Positions 45,801 to 55,380 are shown, counted from the first letter of the stretch. The stretch is 64,000 nt of DNA from Arthrobacter sp. YD4 (GCF_030410515.1 NZ_JAUHHD010000003.1:124001-188000); one strand, 5' to 3'. Numbers and translations: made by a program. Notes: generated by a model from the sequence alone, not told the origin.

Positions 45801-47594
45801 GTGAGCGACCACGAGAGCACCATTCCCGCCCGCGCAGGGCAGGCCGCCGCACGCCAGGCGAACGCGGTAGAGCTGCTGGAGTCCGCCCGCCGCGACCTGG
45901 CCACCGTGGTCCTGCCGCTGGACCTCCCCGGGGTGGGAGACGCCCGCCGCGACGTCCTCAACGCCGCCGCCCAACTGGATGACTACATCCTGCCCCGCTA
46001 CCGCAGCCTCGACGCGCCCCTGCTCGCCGTCGTCGGCGGATCCACCGGCGCCGGCAAGTCCACGTTGGTCAACGCCCTGGTAGGCCACCGCGTCACCCGC
46101 GCCGGGGCGATCCGCCCCACCACCCGCCAGCCCATCCTCCTGCACCACCCGGACGACGCCGGCTGGTTCGAGGACCAACGCGTGCTGCCCACGCTCGGCA
46201 GGATCCGCGGCGCCGTCCTCGCCGGGCCGCCCCCTGCGCAGCCTGCCTCAATCCCCGCCGTCGGCGAGGAGACTGACCCGGTGACCTCGCTGGTCCTCGC
46301 CGGCGACCCGGCGGTTCCGGCCGGCGTGGCCCTCCTGGATGCCCCCGACGTCGACTCCGTCTCCGATGAGAACCGCCAGCTCGCCGGACAGCTGCTCGCC
46401 GCGGCGGATCTCTGGATCTTCGTGACGACGGCCAACCGCTACGCCGACGCCGTGCCCTGGCGCCTGTTGCTGGACGCCGCCGCCCGAGACATCACCGTGG
46501 CCGTGGTGCTGGACCGCGTGCCGCGGGCGGCCGAAGACGAAGTGGCCGGCGACCTGCGGACGATGCTCGAGCGCCAGGGCCTCGGCTCGGCGAGGCTGTT
46601 CATCGTCCCGGAGGTGCCCCTGGACCGTGAGGGCATGCTGCCGCCGGCCACGGTGGCGCCCCTGCTGGCCTGGCTGCGCGGGATCGCGGCGGACGCCGCC
46701 GGCAGATCCGCAATCGCCCGGCGAACCCTCAACGGCGCCATTAAGGGCCTCGCCGCCAGGTTCACCGCCGCTGCAGACGTCGTCGCGGCGCAGCAGGAAG
46801 CGGCCCGGCAGCTGGAGCTGGACGCCACGAACGCCTACCGGGACGCCGCCGGCCGCATCCAGGCCGCCACCCGCGACGGTGCCCTGCTGCGGGGAGAGGT
46901 CCTCGCCCGGTGGCAGGACTTCGTCGGCACCGGGGAGTTCTTCCGCGTCATGGAACAGAACATTGGCCGGATGCGGGACCGCGTCGGGGCGTTCTTCCGG
47001 GGCGAACCGGCCCCGGCGGTCCGCGTCGAAACAGCCATCGAGACCGGCCTGCAGGCGGTGATCCTCGACGAGGCGGCCAACGCCGCCGAGGAGACGGACC
47101 GGCGTTGGCGCTCCGACCCGGCCGGCCGCCGCCTGCTGGGCACCGACGACCTGTCCGGCACCTCGCCGGGCTTCGCGGACGCCGTCGCGGCCGAGATCCG
47201 AGCCTGGCAGGGAAGCCTGATGGAGCTGATCCGGACCGAGGGACAAGGCAAACGCACCCAGGCACGCTGGCTGTCCTTCGGAATCAACGGCCTCGGTGCG
47301 GCGCTGATGATCGTCGTCTTCTCCATGACCGCCGGGCTCACCGGCCTCGAGATCGGCGTCGCCGGCGGGACGGCCGTGATCGGCCAGCGCGTCCTGGAAG
47401 CGGTCTTCGGTGAGGATGCAGTGCGCCGGCTGGCCAGGACCGCCCGCACCGACCTGCAGGAACGCTGCCGGCGCCTCCTCGACGACGAGCGGCAGCGATT
47501 CCTGGACCGCCTCGAGGTCGCGGCGGCGGACGCCGTTCCGGCCAAAGATCTGCAGGCGCGGGCCGCCGCCCTGTCAGCGCTGGCGGCCTCATGA
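45801..47594 (+). CDS. Dynamin-like GTPase, first of a pair
   Basis: A 597-residue GTPase with P-loop VVGGSTGAGKSTLVNALVG (about residue 78), switch II-type VALLDAPDVDSVS (about 180), but VAVVLDRVPRAAEDE where NKxD is expected (about 235). Long helical regions follow (QQEAARQLELDATNAYRDAA), and a hydrophobic hairpin at about 495-529 (GLGAALMIVVFSMTAGLTG). The layout recalls actinobacterial dynamin-like pairs such as Streptomyces DynA/DynB or mycobacterial IniA/IniC, which remodel membranes at septa or under stress. The downstream gene overlaps by ATGA. GTG start. Confidence 0.75.
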   Translation: MSDHESTIPARAGQAAARQANAVELLESARRDLATVVLPLDLPGVGDARRDVLNAAAQLDDYILPRYRSLDAPLLAVVGGSTGAGKSTLVNALVGHRVTRAGAIRPTTRQPILLHHPDDAGWFEDQRVLPTLGRIRGAVLAGPPPAQPASIPAVGEETDPVTSLVLAGDPAVPAGVALLDAPDVDSVSDENRQLAGQLLAAADLWIFVTTANRYADAVPWRLLLDAAARDITVAVVLDRVPRAAEDEVAGDLRTMLERQGLGSARLFIVPEVPLDREGMLPPATVAPLLAWLRGIAADAAGRSAIARRTLNGAIKGLAARFTAAADVVAAQQEAARQLELDATNAYRDAAGRIQAATRDGALLRGEVLARWQDFVGTGEFFRVMEQNIGRMRDRVGAFFRGEPAPAVRVETAIETGLQAVILDEAANAAEETDRRWRSDPAGRRLLGTDDLSGTSPGFADAVAAEIRAWQGSLMELIRTEGQGKRTQARWLSFGINGLGAALMIVVFSMTAGLTGLEIGVAGGTAVIGQRVLEAVFGEDAVRRLARTARTDLQERCRRLLDDERQRFLDRLEVAAADAVPAKDLQARAAALSALAAS

Positions 47595-49207
47595 ACCGCC
47601 ACGCCTCGGCCCGGGAGGCCTCCCGCCTGGACCGCCGGCTGGAAGCATTGGATGACGCGCGGCAACTGGCGGCCGGGGTGCTGCCTGACGAGACCTTGGA
47701 CGGGGTCCTGCAGGTCTTGGAGCGTGCCAGCTCGCGGCGTTCCCTCTCCGCCGAACACACCGTGGTGGGCTTCTTCGGGGCCACCGGCAGCGGAAAGTCG
47801 TCGCTGTTCAATGCGGTGGCCGGCGCGGCCATCGCGACGGCGGCGGCCCGCCGCCCCACGACGTCGGAGCCGCTCGCCGGGATCTGGGGCGCCGAAGGCA
47901 GCGGAGAGCTCCTGGACTGGCTGGACGTGCGCCACCGGCATGTCGCCGCGGCCGTGCCCGGCTTCGCGGACGACTCCACCGGACTGATCCTGTTGGACCT
48001 GCCGGATATTGACTCCACCCGCGCCGAAAACCGGGCCATCGCAGAGCGCCTGACCGGCCTGGTGGACGTCCTGGTCTGGGTGCTGGACCCGCAGAAATAC
48101 GCCGACGCGGCGGTGCATGACGACTTCCTCGCCCCGCTCGCCTCCCATGCCGCCGTGACCCTGGTGGTCCTCAACCAGGTAGACCGGCTGCCGGAACACG
48201 ACGTGAGGCCGGTCCTGGAATCCCTCCAATCCCTGCTCCACCGTGACGGACTGGGTTCCGTGCAGGTCCTCGGAGCTTCGGCCCTCGTGGGGACCGGGGT
48301 GGATAAGGTCCGCGCCGCGATCCGCCAGGTGGCCATGCAGCGGCGCGCGCTGTCCCAGCGGCTGGCGGCCGACGTCGACCACGCGGCCCACCGGTTGGCC
48401 GAAGAATCCGGGACGGGTGAGGCCGCCGGCGTCCGGCCCGGCAGCCGGGAACGCCTGTCCCGGGAACTGGCCACGGCCGCCAACGTGCCGCTGGTGGTGG
48501 ACGCGGTGGCCGCCTCTTACCGGCTGGAGGCGACGCGCCGGACCGGCTGGCCGGTGACCCGTTGGCTCGCCCGGCTCCGGCCGGACCCCCTGCGCAGGCT
48601 GAACCTGCGCCGGACCGGGGAACCGCCGCAGCTGAACCGGACCTCGCTGCCCCCCGCCGGTGCGCCGGAGCGGGCGCGGACCGACGCTGCGGTCCGGGAC
48701 TTCGCCGATGCCGCCTCCGACGGCGCGCCGGGACCGTGGCGGGCGGCCATCCGCGCCGCAGCCCGGGAGGGCCGGGAGCAGCTCCCGGACGCGCTTGACC
48801 AGGCGATCGCCGGGACCGAACTGTCCGCGGGGCGGGGCTCCTGGTGGTGGCGGGTCTTCAACGTCCTGCAGTGGCTGGGTTTGGCGGCCGCGGTGGCCGG
48901 GCTGGGGTGGCTGGGGGTACTGGCGGCGCTGGGCTACTTCCAGCTGCCGGTTCCGGAGGTTCCCCGCGTCGAAGGCTGGCCGGTGCCCACGGTGCTGGTG
49001 GCCGGGGGAGTGCTGCTGGGTGTGGTGTTGGCGCTGGCGGCGCGGACCCTGGCAGGAATCGCCGCCAGGGCGCGGGCCCGGGCCGCGCGGCGCCGGCTGG
49101 AAGCCGCGGTCGACGCCGTCGCCCGTGACCTCGTGGTGGCGCCCGTCGAGCTCGAAGCCAGCCGGCTCGCCGCGTTCAACGGCGCCCTGAAGGTGGCGGC
49201 GGGCTAG
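47591..49207 (+). CDS. Dynamin-like GTPase, second of a pair
   Basis: A 538-residue GTPase with a full set of motifs: G1 FFGATGSGKSSLFNAV (about residue 63), G3 LLDLPDIDSTRA (about 136), G4 VVLNQVDRLPE (about 195), G5 GASALVGTGV. Two membrane helices (about 418-450 and 466-490) are followed by a basic C-terminal helix. Translation starts inside the last codons of the first GTPase gene, suggesting a heteromeric membrane-bound complex. It ends in a CTAG shared with the opposing DUF1697 gene. Confidence 0.78.
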   Translation: MNRHASAREASRLDRRLEALDDARQLAAGVLPDETLDGVLQVLERASSRRSLSAEHTVVGFFGATGSGKSSLFNAVAGAAIATAAARRPTTSEPLAGIWGAEGSGELLDWLDVRHRHVAAAVPGFADDSTGLILLDLPDIDSTRAENRAIAERLTGLVDVLVWVLDPQKYADAAVHDDFLAPLASHAAVTLVVLNQVDRLPEHDVRPVLESLQSLLHRDGLGSVQVLGASALVGTGVDKVRAAIRQVAMQRRALSQRLAADVDHAAHRLAEESGTGEAAGVRPGSRERLSRELATAANVPLVVDAVAASYRLEATRRTGWPVTRWLARLRPDPLRRLNLRRTGEPPQLNRTSLPPAGAPERARTDAAVRDFADAASDGAPGPWRAAIRAAAREGREQLPDALDQAIAGTELSAGRGSWWWRVFNVLQWLGLAAAVAGLGWLGVLAALGYFQLPVPEVPRVEGWPVPTVLVAGGVLLGVVLALAARTLAGIAARARARAARRRLEAAVDAVARDLVVAPVELEASRLAAFNGALKVAAG

Positions 49208-49755
49208 ACGCGCCCTCCCTGCAGGTCCGCGGCGGCGTCGCGGACCTTGATCAGGGTGCGCAGGTTGCGCGTGGTGGTGGAGGACTTGTACTTCGGCTTC
49301 GAGGAGAGCTTGCTGAACGGGCTGTCCAGGGTGCCGCCGGCCGGGGCAAGCCACGCCACCGCCTCGGGGCCCAGTAGGGTCAGCTCCACGCCGTCCAGTG
49401 CGGTTCCGGCGTCGTACAGTTCGGCGAGGGCTCCGGCGTCTGAGGACAGCGTGACGTAGCTGTGCGTGCCGGCGTCGTCCGGCGGATACGGGCACGCGGC
49501 CACCAGCTCCGCCAGGCGTTCGGCGGGCAGTACCACCACCCAGGCGTCGTAGCCGAAAGCCTCGCGCAGGCACTCCTCGAACTCGGCCTTCACCCCGGCC
49601 GCGGGCAGGTCGCTGGTCAGGACCACGTTCCCGCTGGCCAGCAGTGTCTTCACGGAGCCGAAGGGCCGCTGCTTCAGGGCATCCTTCAGTTCGGCCATTT
49701 TGATGGTGATGCCGCCGACGTTGACCCCGCGAAGGAAGACCGCATAGCTGTTCAT
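49204..49755 (-). CDS. DUF1697 domain protein
   Basis: A 183-residue protein. N-terminal MNSYAVFLRGVNVGGITIKM and VKTLLASGNVVLTSD are the DUF1697 hallmarks; C-terminal STTTRNLRTLIKV is also typical. Function of the family is unknown. ATG 49755 is chosen over an in-frame GTG two codons earlier because TAGGCT lies six bases before it. Confidence 0.85.
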   Translation of the reverse strand: MNSYAVFLRGVNVGGITIKMAELKDALKQRPFGSVKTLLASGNVVLTSDLPAAGVKAEFEECLREAFGYDAWVVVLPAERLAELVAACPYPPDDAGTHSYVTLSSDAGALAELYDAGTALDGVELTLLGPEAVAWLAPAGGTLDSPFSKLSSKPKYKSSTTTRNLRTLIKVRDAAADLQGGRV

Positions 49756-49793
49756 CCGCACAGCCTAGCGCCGGCCGCCGACGCCGGGGAGGA

Positions 49794-50513
49794 TCAGTCG
49801 TTCGTTTTGCGCAGCGCCTCGGTCAGCGTGCGGGCGGCGTTGCAGACCACCTCGGCGTGCAGGCGGCCCGGCTGGCGGGTGAGGCGCTCGATGGGACCGG
49901 AGATCGAGACCGCGGCGATGACGCGTCCGGACGGGCCGCGGACGGGGGCCGAGACGGAGGCGACCCCGGGCTCACGTTCGCCGAGGCTCTGGGCCCAGCC
50001 CCGGCGTCGTACTCCGGCCAGGACGGTGGGCGTAAAGCGCGCGGCCTGCAGGCCTTCGAGCAGGCGGTCGTGGTCCTCCCAGGCCAGGAGCACCTGGGCG
50101 GCCGAGCCTGCCTTCATGGACAGCTGGGTCCCGACCGGGATGGTGTCGCGCAGGCCGATGGGGCGTTCGGCGGAGGCGACGCAGACGCGCCAGTCGCCCT
50201 GGCGTCGGAAGATCTGGGCGCTCTCGCCCGTGGCGTCGCGCAACTGCATCAGGACCGGGCCGGCGGAGGCAATCAGCCGGTCCTCGCCGGCGGCGGAGGC
50301 CAGCTCCACCAAGCGGCTGCCGAGGACGAAGCGGCCCTGGATGTCGCGGCTGACAAGCCGGTGGTGGACCAGGGCAAGCGCCAGCCGGTGCACCGTGGGG
50401 CGGGCCAGGCCGGTGGCCGCGACAAGCTGGGCCAGGGTGGTGGGGCCGGCCTCGAGGGCGTCGAGTACGTGTGCCGCTTTATCGATGACGCCAACGCCAC
50501 TAGAGTTGTCCAT
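49794..50513 (-). CDS. IclR-family regulator divergent from leuCD
   Basis: A 239-residue regulator with an N-terminal winged helix (VIDKAAHVLDALEAGPTTLA, ATGLARPTVHRLALALVHH) and an effector domain (GSRLVELAS, VPVGTQLSMKAGSAAQVL, VSAPVRGPSGRVIAAVSISG). ATG 50513 is chosen rather than a further 7 upstream codons. The position divergent from leuCD matches LtbR of C. glutamicum and NdgR of Streptomyces, which control leuCD; orthology is inferred. It probably binds the dyad at 50517-50553, which covers its own start region. Confidence 0.88.
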   Translation of the reverse strand: MDNSSGVGVIDKAAHVLDALEAGPTTLAQLVAATGLARPTVHRLALALVHHRLVSRDIQGRFVLGSRLVELASAAGEDRLIASAGPVLMQLRDATGESAQIFRRQGDWRVCVASAERPIGLRDTIPVGTQLSMKAGSAAQVLLAWEDHDRLLEGLQAARFTPTVLAGVRRRGWAQSLGEREPGVASVSAPVRGPSGRVIAAVSISGPIERLTRQPGRLHAEVVCNAARTLTEALRKTND

Positions 50514-50516
50514 GTA

Positions 50517-50553
50517 ATGATATTGCCGTCTCAATATCTGAGATGCAAATCAT
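50517..50553. promoter_or_regulatory. Nested operator dyad between iclR gene and leuC
   Basis: Inner TCTCA-ATATC-TGAGA (50529-50543) within outer ATGATATTGC (50517-50526) and GCAAATCAT (50545-50553). Located 4 bases before the regulator's start codon and 107 bases before leuC; AT-rich against the background. A 7-bp GC hairpin, CCGCCGG / CCGGCGG, lies in the leuC leader near 50602-50622. Confidence 0.6.
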
Positions 50554-50659
50554 TGCGCTGGCTTATTCGGTCAGCGTGCTGATTCAGTGGATAGCATCAA
50601 CGCCGCCGGGCTGATTCCGGCGGCCCTGGCAGCAGCGAACGCAGTGGAGGGAGCAGGCC

Positions 50660-52114
50660 GTGGGAAAGACATTGGCCGAGAAAGTCTGGGACGCGCACGT
50701 GGTGCGCAAGGGGGACGGCGAAGGCGCCAACGCCCAGCCGGACCTCCTCTTCATCGACCTTCACCTCGTGCACGAGGTGACCTCCCCGCAGGCGTTCGAG
50801 GGGCTGCGCCTGGCCGGCCGCCAGCTCCGCCGGCCGGACCTGACGATCGCCACCGAGGATCACAACACCCCAACGCTCGCGATCGACAAGCCTATCGCCG
50901 ACCTGACCAGCCGCACGCAGATCGAGACCCTGCGGAACAACTGCAAGGAATTCGGGGTGCGCCTGCACTCCCTGGGCGACGCCGAACAGGGCATCGTCCA
51001 CGTCGTGGGCCCGCAGCTTGGACTGACCCAGCCGGGCATGACGGTGGTCTGCGGCGATTCGCACACCTCCACCCACGGCGCCTTCGGTGCGCTCGCGATG
51101 GGCATCGGCACCTCCGAGGTGGAGCACGTCATGGCCACCCAGACGCTCTCGCTCAAGCCGTTCAAGACCATGGCCATCAACGTCGAGGGCACGTTGCGCC
51201 CTGGCGTGACGGCCAAGGACATCATCCTGGCGGTCATCGCGAAGATCGGCACCGGCGGCGGCCAGGGCTACGTGCTGGAGTACCGCGGCTCGGCGATCCG
51301 GGCGCTGTCCATGGAAGCCCGGATGACGATCTGCAACATGTCGATCGAGGCCGGGGCCCGCGCCGGCATGGTGGCCCCGGACCAGACGACGTACGACTAC
51401 ATGCAGGGCCGTCCGCACGCCCCCGAGGGCGCGGACTGGGACGCCGCGATTGAGTACTGGAACACGCTGCGGACGGACGACGACGCCGTCTTCGACGCCC
51501 AGGTGGACCTCGACGCCGACACGCTGGAGCCCTTCGTGACGTGGGGGACCAACCCCGGCCAGGGCGTCTCGCTGTCCGACAAGGTGCCCTCGCCCGCGGA
51601 TTTCGGCGACGAGAACGCCAAGGCCGCCGCGGAACGCGCCCTGCAGTACATGGGACTCGAGGCCGGCACATTGATGAAGGACATCCGGGTGGACACCGTC
51701 TTCCTGGGCTCCTGCACCAACTCCCGGATGGAGGACCTGCGCGCCGCGGCGGACATCATCCGCGGGCGCACCAAGGACCCGAACATCCGCATGCTGGTGG
51801 TCCCCGGTTCCGCCCGCGTCCGGCTGGAGGCCGAGGCCGAGGGGCTGGACAAGGTCTTCAAGGATTTCGGCGCCGAGTGGCGGTTCGCCGGCTGCTCGAT
51901 GTGCCTTGGCATGAACCCCGACCAACTGGAAGTGGGGGAGCGCTGCGCGTCCACCTCGAACCGCAACTTCGAGGGACGACAGGGCAAGGGCGGCCGCACC
52001 CACCTGGTCTCGCCCGTTGTGGCAGCGGCGACGGCGGTGCGCGGCACCCTGAGCTCGCCGTCGGATCTTGACCCCGAGCCCGTGTCCGCCGGACACCGCT
52101 CCAGCGCAGCCTAA
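50660..52114 (+). CDS. leuC: 3-isopropylmalate dehydratase large subunit
   Basis: Aconitase-type [4Fe-4S] isomerase of leucine synthesis. 484 residues. Motifs: [49 protein letters not shown], and cluster cysteines in [16 protein letters not shown] and [16 protein letters not shown] start after GTGGAGGGAGC. Forms an operon with leuD 9 bases downstream; divergent from the IclR gene. Confidence 0.96.
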   Translation: MGKTLAEKVWDAHVVRKGDGEGANAQPDLLFIDLHLVHEVTSPQAFEGLRLAGRQLRRPDLTIATEDHNTPTLAIDKPIADLTSRTQIETLRNNCKEFGVRLHSLGDAEQGIVHVVGPQLGLTQPGMTVVCGDSHTSTHGAFGALAMGIGTSEVEHVMATQTLSLKPFKTMAINVEGTLRPGVTAKDIILAVIAKIGTGGGQGYVLEYRGSAIRALSMEARMTICNMSIEAGARAGMVAPDQTTYDYMQGRPHAPEGADWDAAIEYWNTLRTDDDAVFDAQVDLDADTLEPFVTWGTNPGQGVSLSDKVPSPADFGDENAKAAAERALQYMGLEAGTLMKDIRVDTVFLGSCTNSRMEDLRAAADIIRGRTKDPNIRMLVVPGSARVRLEAEAEGLDKVFKDFGAEWRFAGCSMCLGMNPDQLEVGERCASTSNRNFEGRQGKGGRTHLVSPVVAAATAVRGTLSSPSDLDPEPVSAGHRSSAA

Positions 52115-52123
52115 GGAGAGACG

Positions 52124-52726
52124 ATGGAAAAGTTCACCACCCACACCGGCATCGGCGTCCCGCTGCGGCAGAGCAACGTCGACACGGACCAGATCATCCC
52201 CGCCGTCTACCTCAAGCGGATCACGCGGACGGGCTTCGAGGACGCCCTGTTCTCCGCCTGGCGCAAGGACCCGTCCTTCATCCTTAACCAGGAACCGTTC
52301 TCCGCGGGATCGGTGCTGGTGGCCGGGCCGGACTTCGGGACAGGGTCTTCGCGTGAGCACGCCGTGTGGGCGCTCAAGGACTACGGCTTCAAGGCAGTGC
52401 TGTCCTCCCGGTTCGCCGACATCTTCCGCGGCAACTCGGGCAAGCAGGGGCTGCTGGCCGCCGAGCTGTCGCAGGACGACATCGAATTGATCTGGAAGGT
52501 GCTGGAGAATGCTCCGGGCACCGAGGTCCGAGTGGACCTGGTGTCCAAGACGGTCGAGTGCGGCAATGTCGTTGCTCCGTTCGAGATCGACGACTACACC
52601 CGCTGGCGCCTCTTGGAAGGTCTGGACGACATCGGGCTGACCCTTCAGCACGAGGAAGACATCACCGCCTACGAGGCCACGCGGCCGGCATTCAAGCCCA
52701 CGACGCTGCCCGCCAAGCTGGGCTGA
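52124..52726 (+). CDS. leuD: 3-isopropylmalate dehydratase small subunit
   Basis: A 200-residue partner of LeuC forming the swivelling domain. [20 protein letters not shown] and [20 protein letters not shown] with the substrate-binding serines. ATG follows AAGGAGAGACG. Ends the leuCD operon. Confidence 0.96.
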   Translation: MEKFTTHTGIGVPLRQSNVDTDQIIPAVYLKRITRTGFEDALFSAWRKDPSFILNQEPFSAGSVLVAGPDFGTGSSREHAVWALKDYGFKAVLSSRFADIFRGNSGKQGLLAAELSQDDIELIWKVLENAPGTEVRVDLVSKTVECGNVVAPFEIDDYTRWRLLEGLDDIGLTLQHEEDITAYEATRPAFKPTTLPAKLG

Positions 52727-52755
52727 TTCTGTCGCAGGCAGAATGCTGCCGCTTC

Positions 52756-52787
52756 CACCGCCGCCGGGCTCTTGCCCGGCGGCGGTG
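52756..52787 (+). terminator. Terminator of leuCD
   Basis: Perfect 13-bp stem CACCGCCGCCGGG / CCCGGCGGCGGTG, six-base loop, then TGGTTT. Its right arm is part of an 18-bp tandem duplication. Confidence 0.85.
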
Positions 52788-52813
52788 TGGTTTAAGGCGG
52801 CGGTGTGGTTCAA
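52778..52813. repeat. Tandem 18-bp duplication after leuD
   Basis: Two adjacent copies of GGCGGCGGTGTGGTTYAA (52778-52795, 52796-52813), 17 of 18 identical. The first copy contains the right arm of the leuCD terminator. Confidence 0.85.
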
Positions 52814-52832
52814 AGGGCTCGCTGGTGACCTG

Positions 52833-54311
52833 CTAGGACGGCAACCGGACGCGGCGCCCGGGACGGCGTCTGTTGCGCCGGTGGATTTGAGTTCGGGGTC
52901 TTGAGCGAAGGAGGTCGCCTAAGAGAGCCTCCGCACACGACCTCCTGGGCCCGCCGCTGCGGGTTCCCGGCATCGGCGGTGCGACAGAGAGATAGACGTG
53001 GCCGCTGGGCGTCGTCAGTTCGAGAGCGTGACGACCGTCGGCCGGTCTGGCGCCGGGTTCTGCCCTGTTGCCGGGCTCTGCTCTACCGACTGGCCGTGAG
53101 GTCCAGCCGGGGGTTTCTTTGGTGTGGTTGCAGGCTTCGCAAAGTCCGGCGCCGTTGGCTGCGGTTGTTTCTCCGCCCCGGCGCCAGGGAACGATGTGGT
53201 CCAGGTGCCGGATGGGTGCGTCGCAATACGGCGTGCGGCAGGTGTCGTCGCGGGTTTCGATGAACCGGCGCAGACCTGCGGGGAAGAGCCGGGCACGGGA
53301 GTCCATGCCGGTCAGTTCGCCGGTGCCGGGTGCGGTGTAGAGCCGGCGGATCCAGACGGACATGTCCACGTCCCCACTTGCCACGCCAGACGATTTCACG
53401 GACAGCTTTTCCGGTCGAGACTTTCCGCCTACTCCGGTGGTCTTCCCTCCCGACGCCACGAGCTTCCTGGCCCACCCGGCCGGGACGGTCCCGTAGCCGG
53501 CGAGCCTTGCCGGTTCGCTGTCGCCGGCGAGGAGGGTCCGGTCGGTCATGACGAGCTGGACCTCGATGCCGGTGATCCCGCCCGGCGTGCCGGTGACGCG
53601 TTCGATCAAAGCATCCGCCATCAACTGGCCTCGGGATCTGGTGTCTCCGGTGGCGCGGGCGGTGTCGGCGTGCCGGGTCAGGGCGGCGTAGGCGGCGACT
53701 CCTGCGGCGACGGGGAGCAGTGCGGTGAGGTAGCACATGGTGTCCGGCGCCGGTCGGAGACTGACGGTGCGTTCGGTTTCGGCGTGGGCTGCCCGTTGGG
53801 TGACGGATCTCGGGTCGTGCCGGTAGGCGGCGGCCTTGGCGGCGGAGATGATGGCCCGGTCGCCGGCGCCGTCGAAGGTGCCGGTGTCGGCGGCGAGTTC
53901 CTCATCCACCGCGGCACGGTCAGCAGAGTCGAGGAAGGCGGTCTCACGGACCAGCAGGGTGGCCCGCCATTCGTTCAGGCGCCCGGTGTCGAGGGCGGCT
54001 AAGGTGCGCGGCATCTCGGTCACCAGCGCCCGGGCCAGACCCAGCAGGCGGGAGCCTTTGACAGGGGATTCCCGCCGCGCCAACGCGATCTCCGCCCCCA
54101 CCCCGGCGCCGAGCTGGTCCGCCGGCAAGCCAAGCGCGGCTTGTTCGCGCCGCCGGACCAGGTCCAGCGCCACCGCCAACCGTGCCTGCCGGGCTGCGAT
54201 CGCCGACTTCCGGTCCTCCAAGGCGCGGAGCTCATCGATGATCGCCGCCGCGCCTCCAACCGGGATCGCCGCTGCGACTGAATCCTCGAAAAGCTTCCGA
54301 CTGCCTTCCAT
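52833..54311 (-). CDS. DUF222 / HNH endonuclease-domain protein
   Basis: A 492-residue protein of the group that includes the mycobacterial 13E12-repeat ORFs. Residues 30-330 are the helical DUF222 domain ([40 protein letters not shown]). The HNH nuclease follows near 355-405: [19 protein letters not shown], then [18 protein letters not shown], with both zinc-cysteine pairs and the catalytic DH intact. The C-terminus is basic and poorly conserved. These proteins occur in many copies in actinobacteria; whether they are active nucleases, selfish elements or defence factors is unresolved. Confidence 0.85.
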   Translation of the reverse strand: MEGSRKLFEDSVAAAIPVGGAAAIIDELRALEDRKSAIAARQARLAVALDLVRRREQAALGLPADQLGAGVGAEIALARRESPVKGSRLLGLARALVTEMPRTLAALDTGRLNEWRATLLVRETAFLDSADRAAVDEELAADTGTFDGAGDRAIISAAKAAAYRHDPRSVTQRAAHAETERTVSLRPAPDTMCYLTALLPVAAGVAAYAALTRHADTARATGDTRSRGQLMADALIERVTGTPGGITGIEVQLVMTDRTLLAGDSEPARLAGYGTVPAGWARKLVASGGKTTGVGGKSRPEKLSVKSSGVASGDVDMSVWIRRLYTAPGTGELTGMDSRARLFPAGLRRFIETRDDTCRTPYCDAPIRHLDHIVPWRRGGETTAANGAGLCEACNHTKETPGWTSRPVGRAEPGNRAEPGARPADGRHALELTTPSGHVYLSVAPPMPGTRSGGPRRSCAEALLGDLLRSRPRTQIHRRNRRRPGRRVRLPS

Positions 54312-54394
54312 GAACTAACTCAATCGGAGGGGTCTGACATTTAAGGATTGGGGCCGTGGGCGCGTAAAGAATGGGGTGCTGTGGTGCCGCAGGC

Positions 54395-54411
54395 CGGCTC
54401 CCCGGGAGCCG
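54395..54411 (-). terminator. Hairpin after DMT transporter gene
   Basis: CGGCTCC-CCG-GGAGCCG, a perfect 7-bp stem about 28 bases beyond the minus-strand transporter stop; no T run. Confidence 0.45.
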
Positions 54412-54438
54412 TCGGGTCCCCGAGAACGGGTTCGTCAC

Positions 54439-55365
54439 CTATCCCGACGCCTCCACCCTCGCCCGGACAGCAAGGGCCGCGCACAGAATGACCGCCAGGC
54501 CGCCCGCGACGGTCAGCCAGCCCACCGGTTCGCCCAGGAGCAGCGCGGCCCAGCCGATGCTCAGCACCGGTTGCACCAGCTGGATCTGGCTGACCTTGGC
54601 CATCGGGCCCAGCGCCAGTCCGCGATACCAGGCGAAGAAGCCGAGGAACATGCTGACCACGGCCAGATACCCGAACGCCGCCCACTGGCCGGGATCGGCG
54701 TCGATCGGCTGCGCGACAACAGACAGAACAGTGAGCCCCGCCATGACCGGGAAGGCAGCAACCAGCGCCCAGGACACCGTCTGCCACGAGCCCATTTCAC
54801 GGGCCAGCAGGCCGCCCTCCGCATAGCCGACGGCGGCCGATGCCACGGCGCCCAGCAGCAGCAGATCTGCCCACTGCGGCCCCTCGATCCCGCCGGACTG
54901 CAGCAGGCCGAACGCGGCGGCCGCCAGGGCCCCGGCCGCGGTGGCCGCCCAGAATCGGGTCCCCTGCCGGGCACGGGTGCGGATCACGACGACGGCGGCC
55001 GTCGCGGCCGGCAGCAGTGCGATCATCACCGCGCCGTGGCTGGCGGCTGCGGTGTGGAGGGCAAAGGACGTCAGGAGCGGGAAGCCGAGAACGATTCCCC
55101 CGGCAACGACGGCAAGGCGGAGCCACTGCCGCCGCGAGGGGAGCCGCTGGCCTGTGGCCGCCAGGACCAGCATGGCGAGGACCGCGGCCACCACCGCGCG
55201 GCCGGCCCCGATGAACAGCGGGGACATCCCGCCCACCGCCAGCCGGGTCATCGGTACGGTCAGCGAAAATGCCACCACGCCCAGGAGCCCCCATCCGTAT
55301 CCCGTGGACGGCCCGGCCGATAGCGGAGCGGGAATAATGGCAGTAGCGCTACTATTGACTTTCAT
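54439..55365 (-). CDS. DMT/EamA-family transporter
   Basis: A 308-residue permease with about ten membrane segments in two EamA halves (LLGVVAFSLTVPMTRLAVGG ... SQIQLVQPVLSIGWAALLL). Such proteins export metabolites or amino acids. ATG 55365 is chosen because it places the first helix correctly and forms a back-to-back overlap with the start of the divergent MocR gene; the open frame runs 41 codons further upstream but inside that gene. Control by the MocR protein is likely, so the substrate may be an amine, amino acid or vitamer recognised by that regulator. Confidence 0.85.
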   Translation of the reverse strand: MKVNSSATAIIPAPLSAGPSTGYGWGLLGVVAFSLTVPMTRLAVGGMSPLFIGAGRAVVAAVLAMLVLAATGQRLPSRRQWLRLAVVAGGIVLGFPLLTSFALHTAAASHGAVMIALLPAATAAVVVIRTRARQGTRFWAATAAGALAAAAFGLLQSGGIEGPQWADLLLLGAVASAAVGYAEGGLLAREMGSWQTVSWALVAAFPVMAGLTVLSVVAQPIDADPGQWAAFGYLAVVSMFLGFFAWYRGLALGPMAKVSQIQLVQPVLSIGWAALLLGEPVGWLTVAGGLAVILCAALAVRARVEASG

Positions 55366-55380
55366 GTCTGACAATAGCAG
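55342..55380. promoter_or_regulatory. Operator spanning the overlapping divergent start codons
   Basis: Inverted repeat CTACTATTGAC (55349-55359) against TGACAATAGCAG (55369-55380), core CTATTG-N14-CAATAG, whose centre (55364/55365) is exactly the overlap of the two start codons. The perfect palindrome AGTAGCGCTACT (55342-55353) overlaps the left arm. Probably the MocR binding site. Confidence 0.65.

Noticed and set aside
46835..49573. 912-codon minus-strand frame opposite the GTPases
   Set aside because: Antisense to two genes with intact P-loops; Arg/Gly/Pro-rich shadow.
50587..50700. Possible leader peptide before leuC (GTG 50587, Ala/Ile/Leu containing)
   Set aside because: The frame does not stop before leuC but continues far into it, and no terminator with a T run follows, so leucine attenuation is not supported here.
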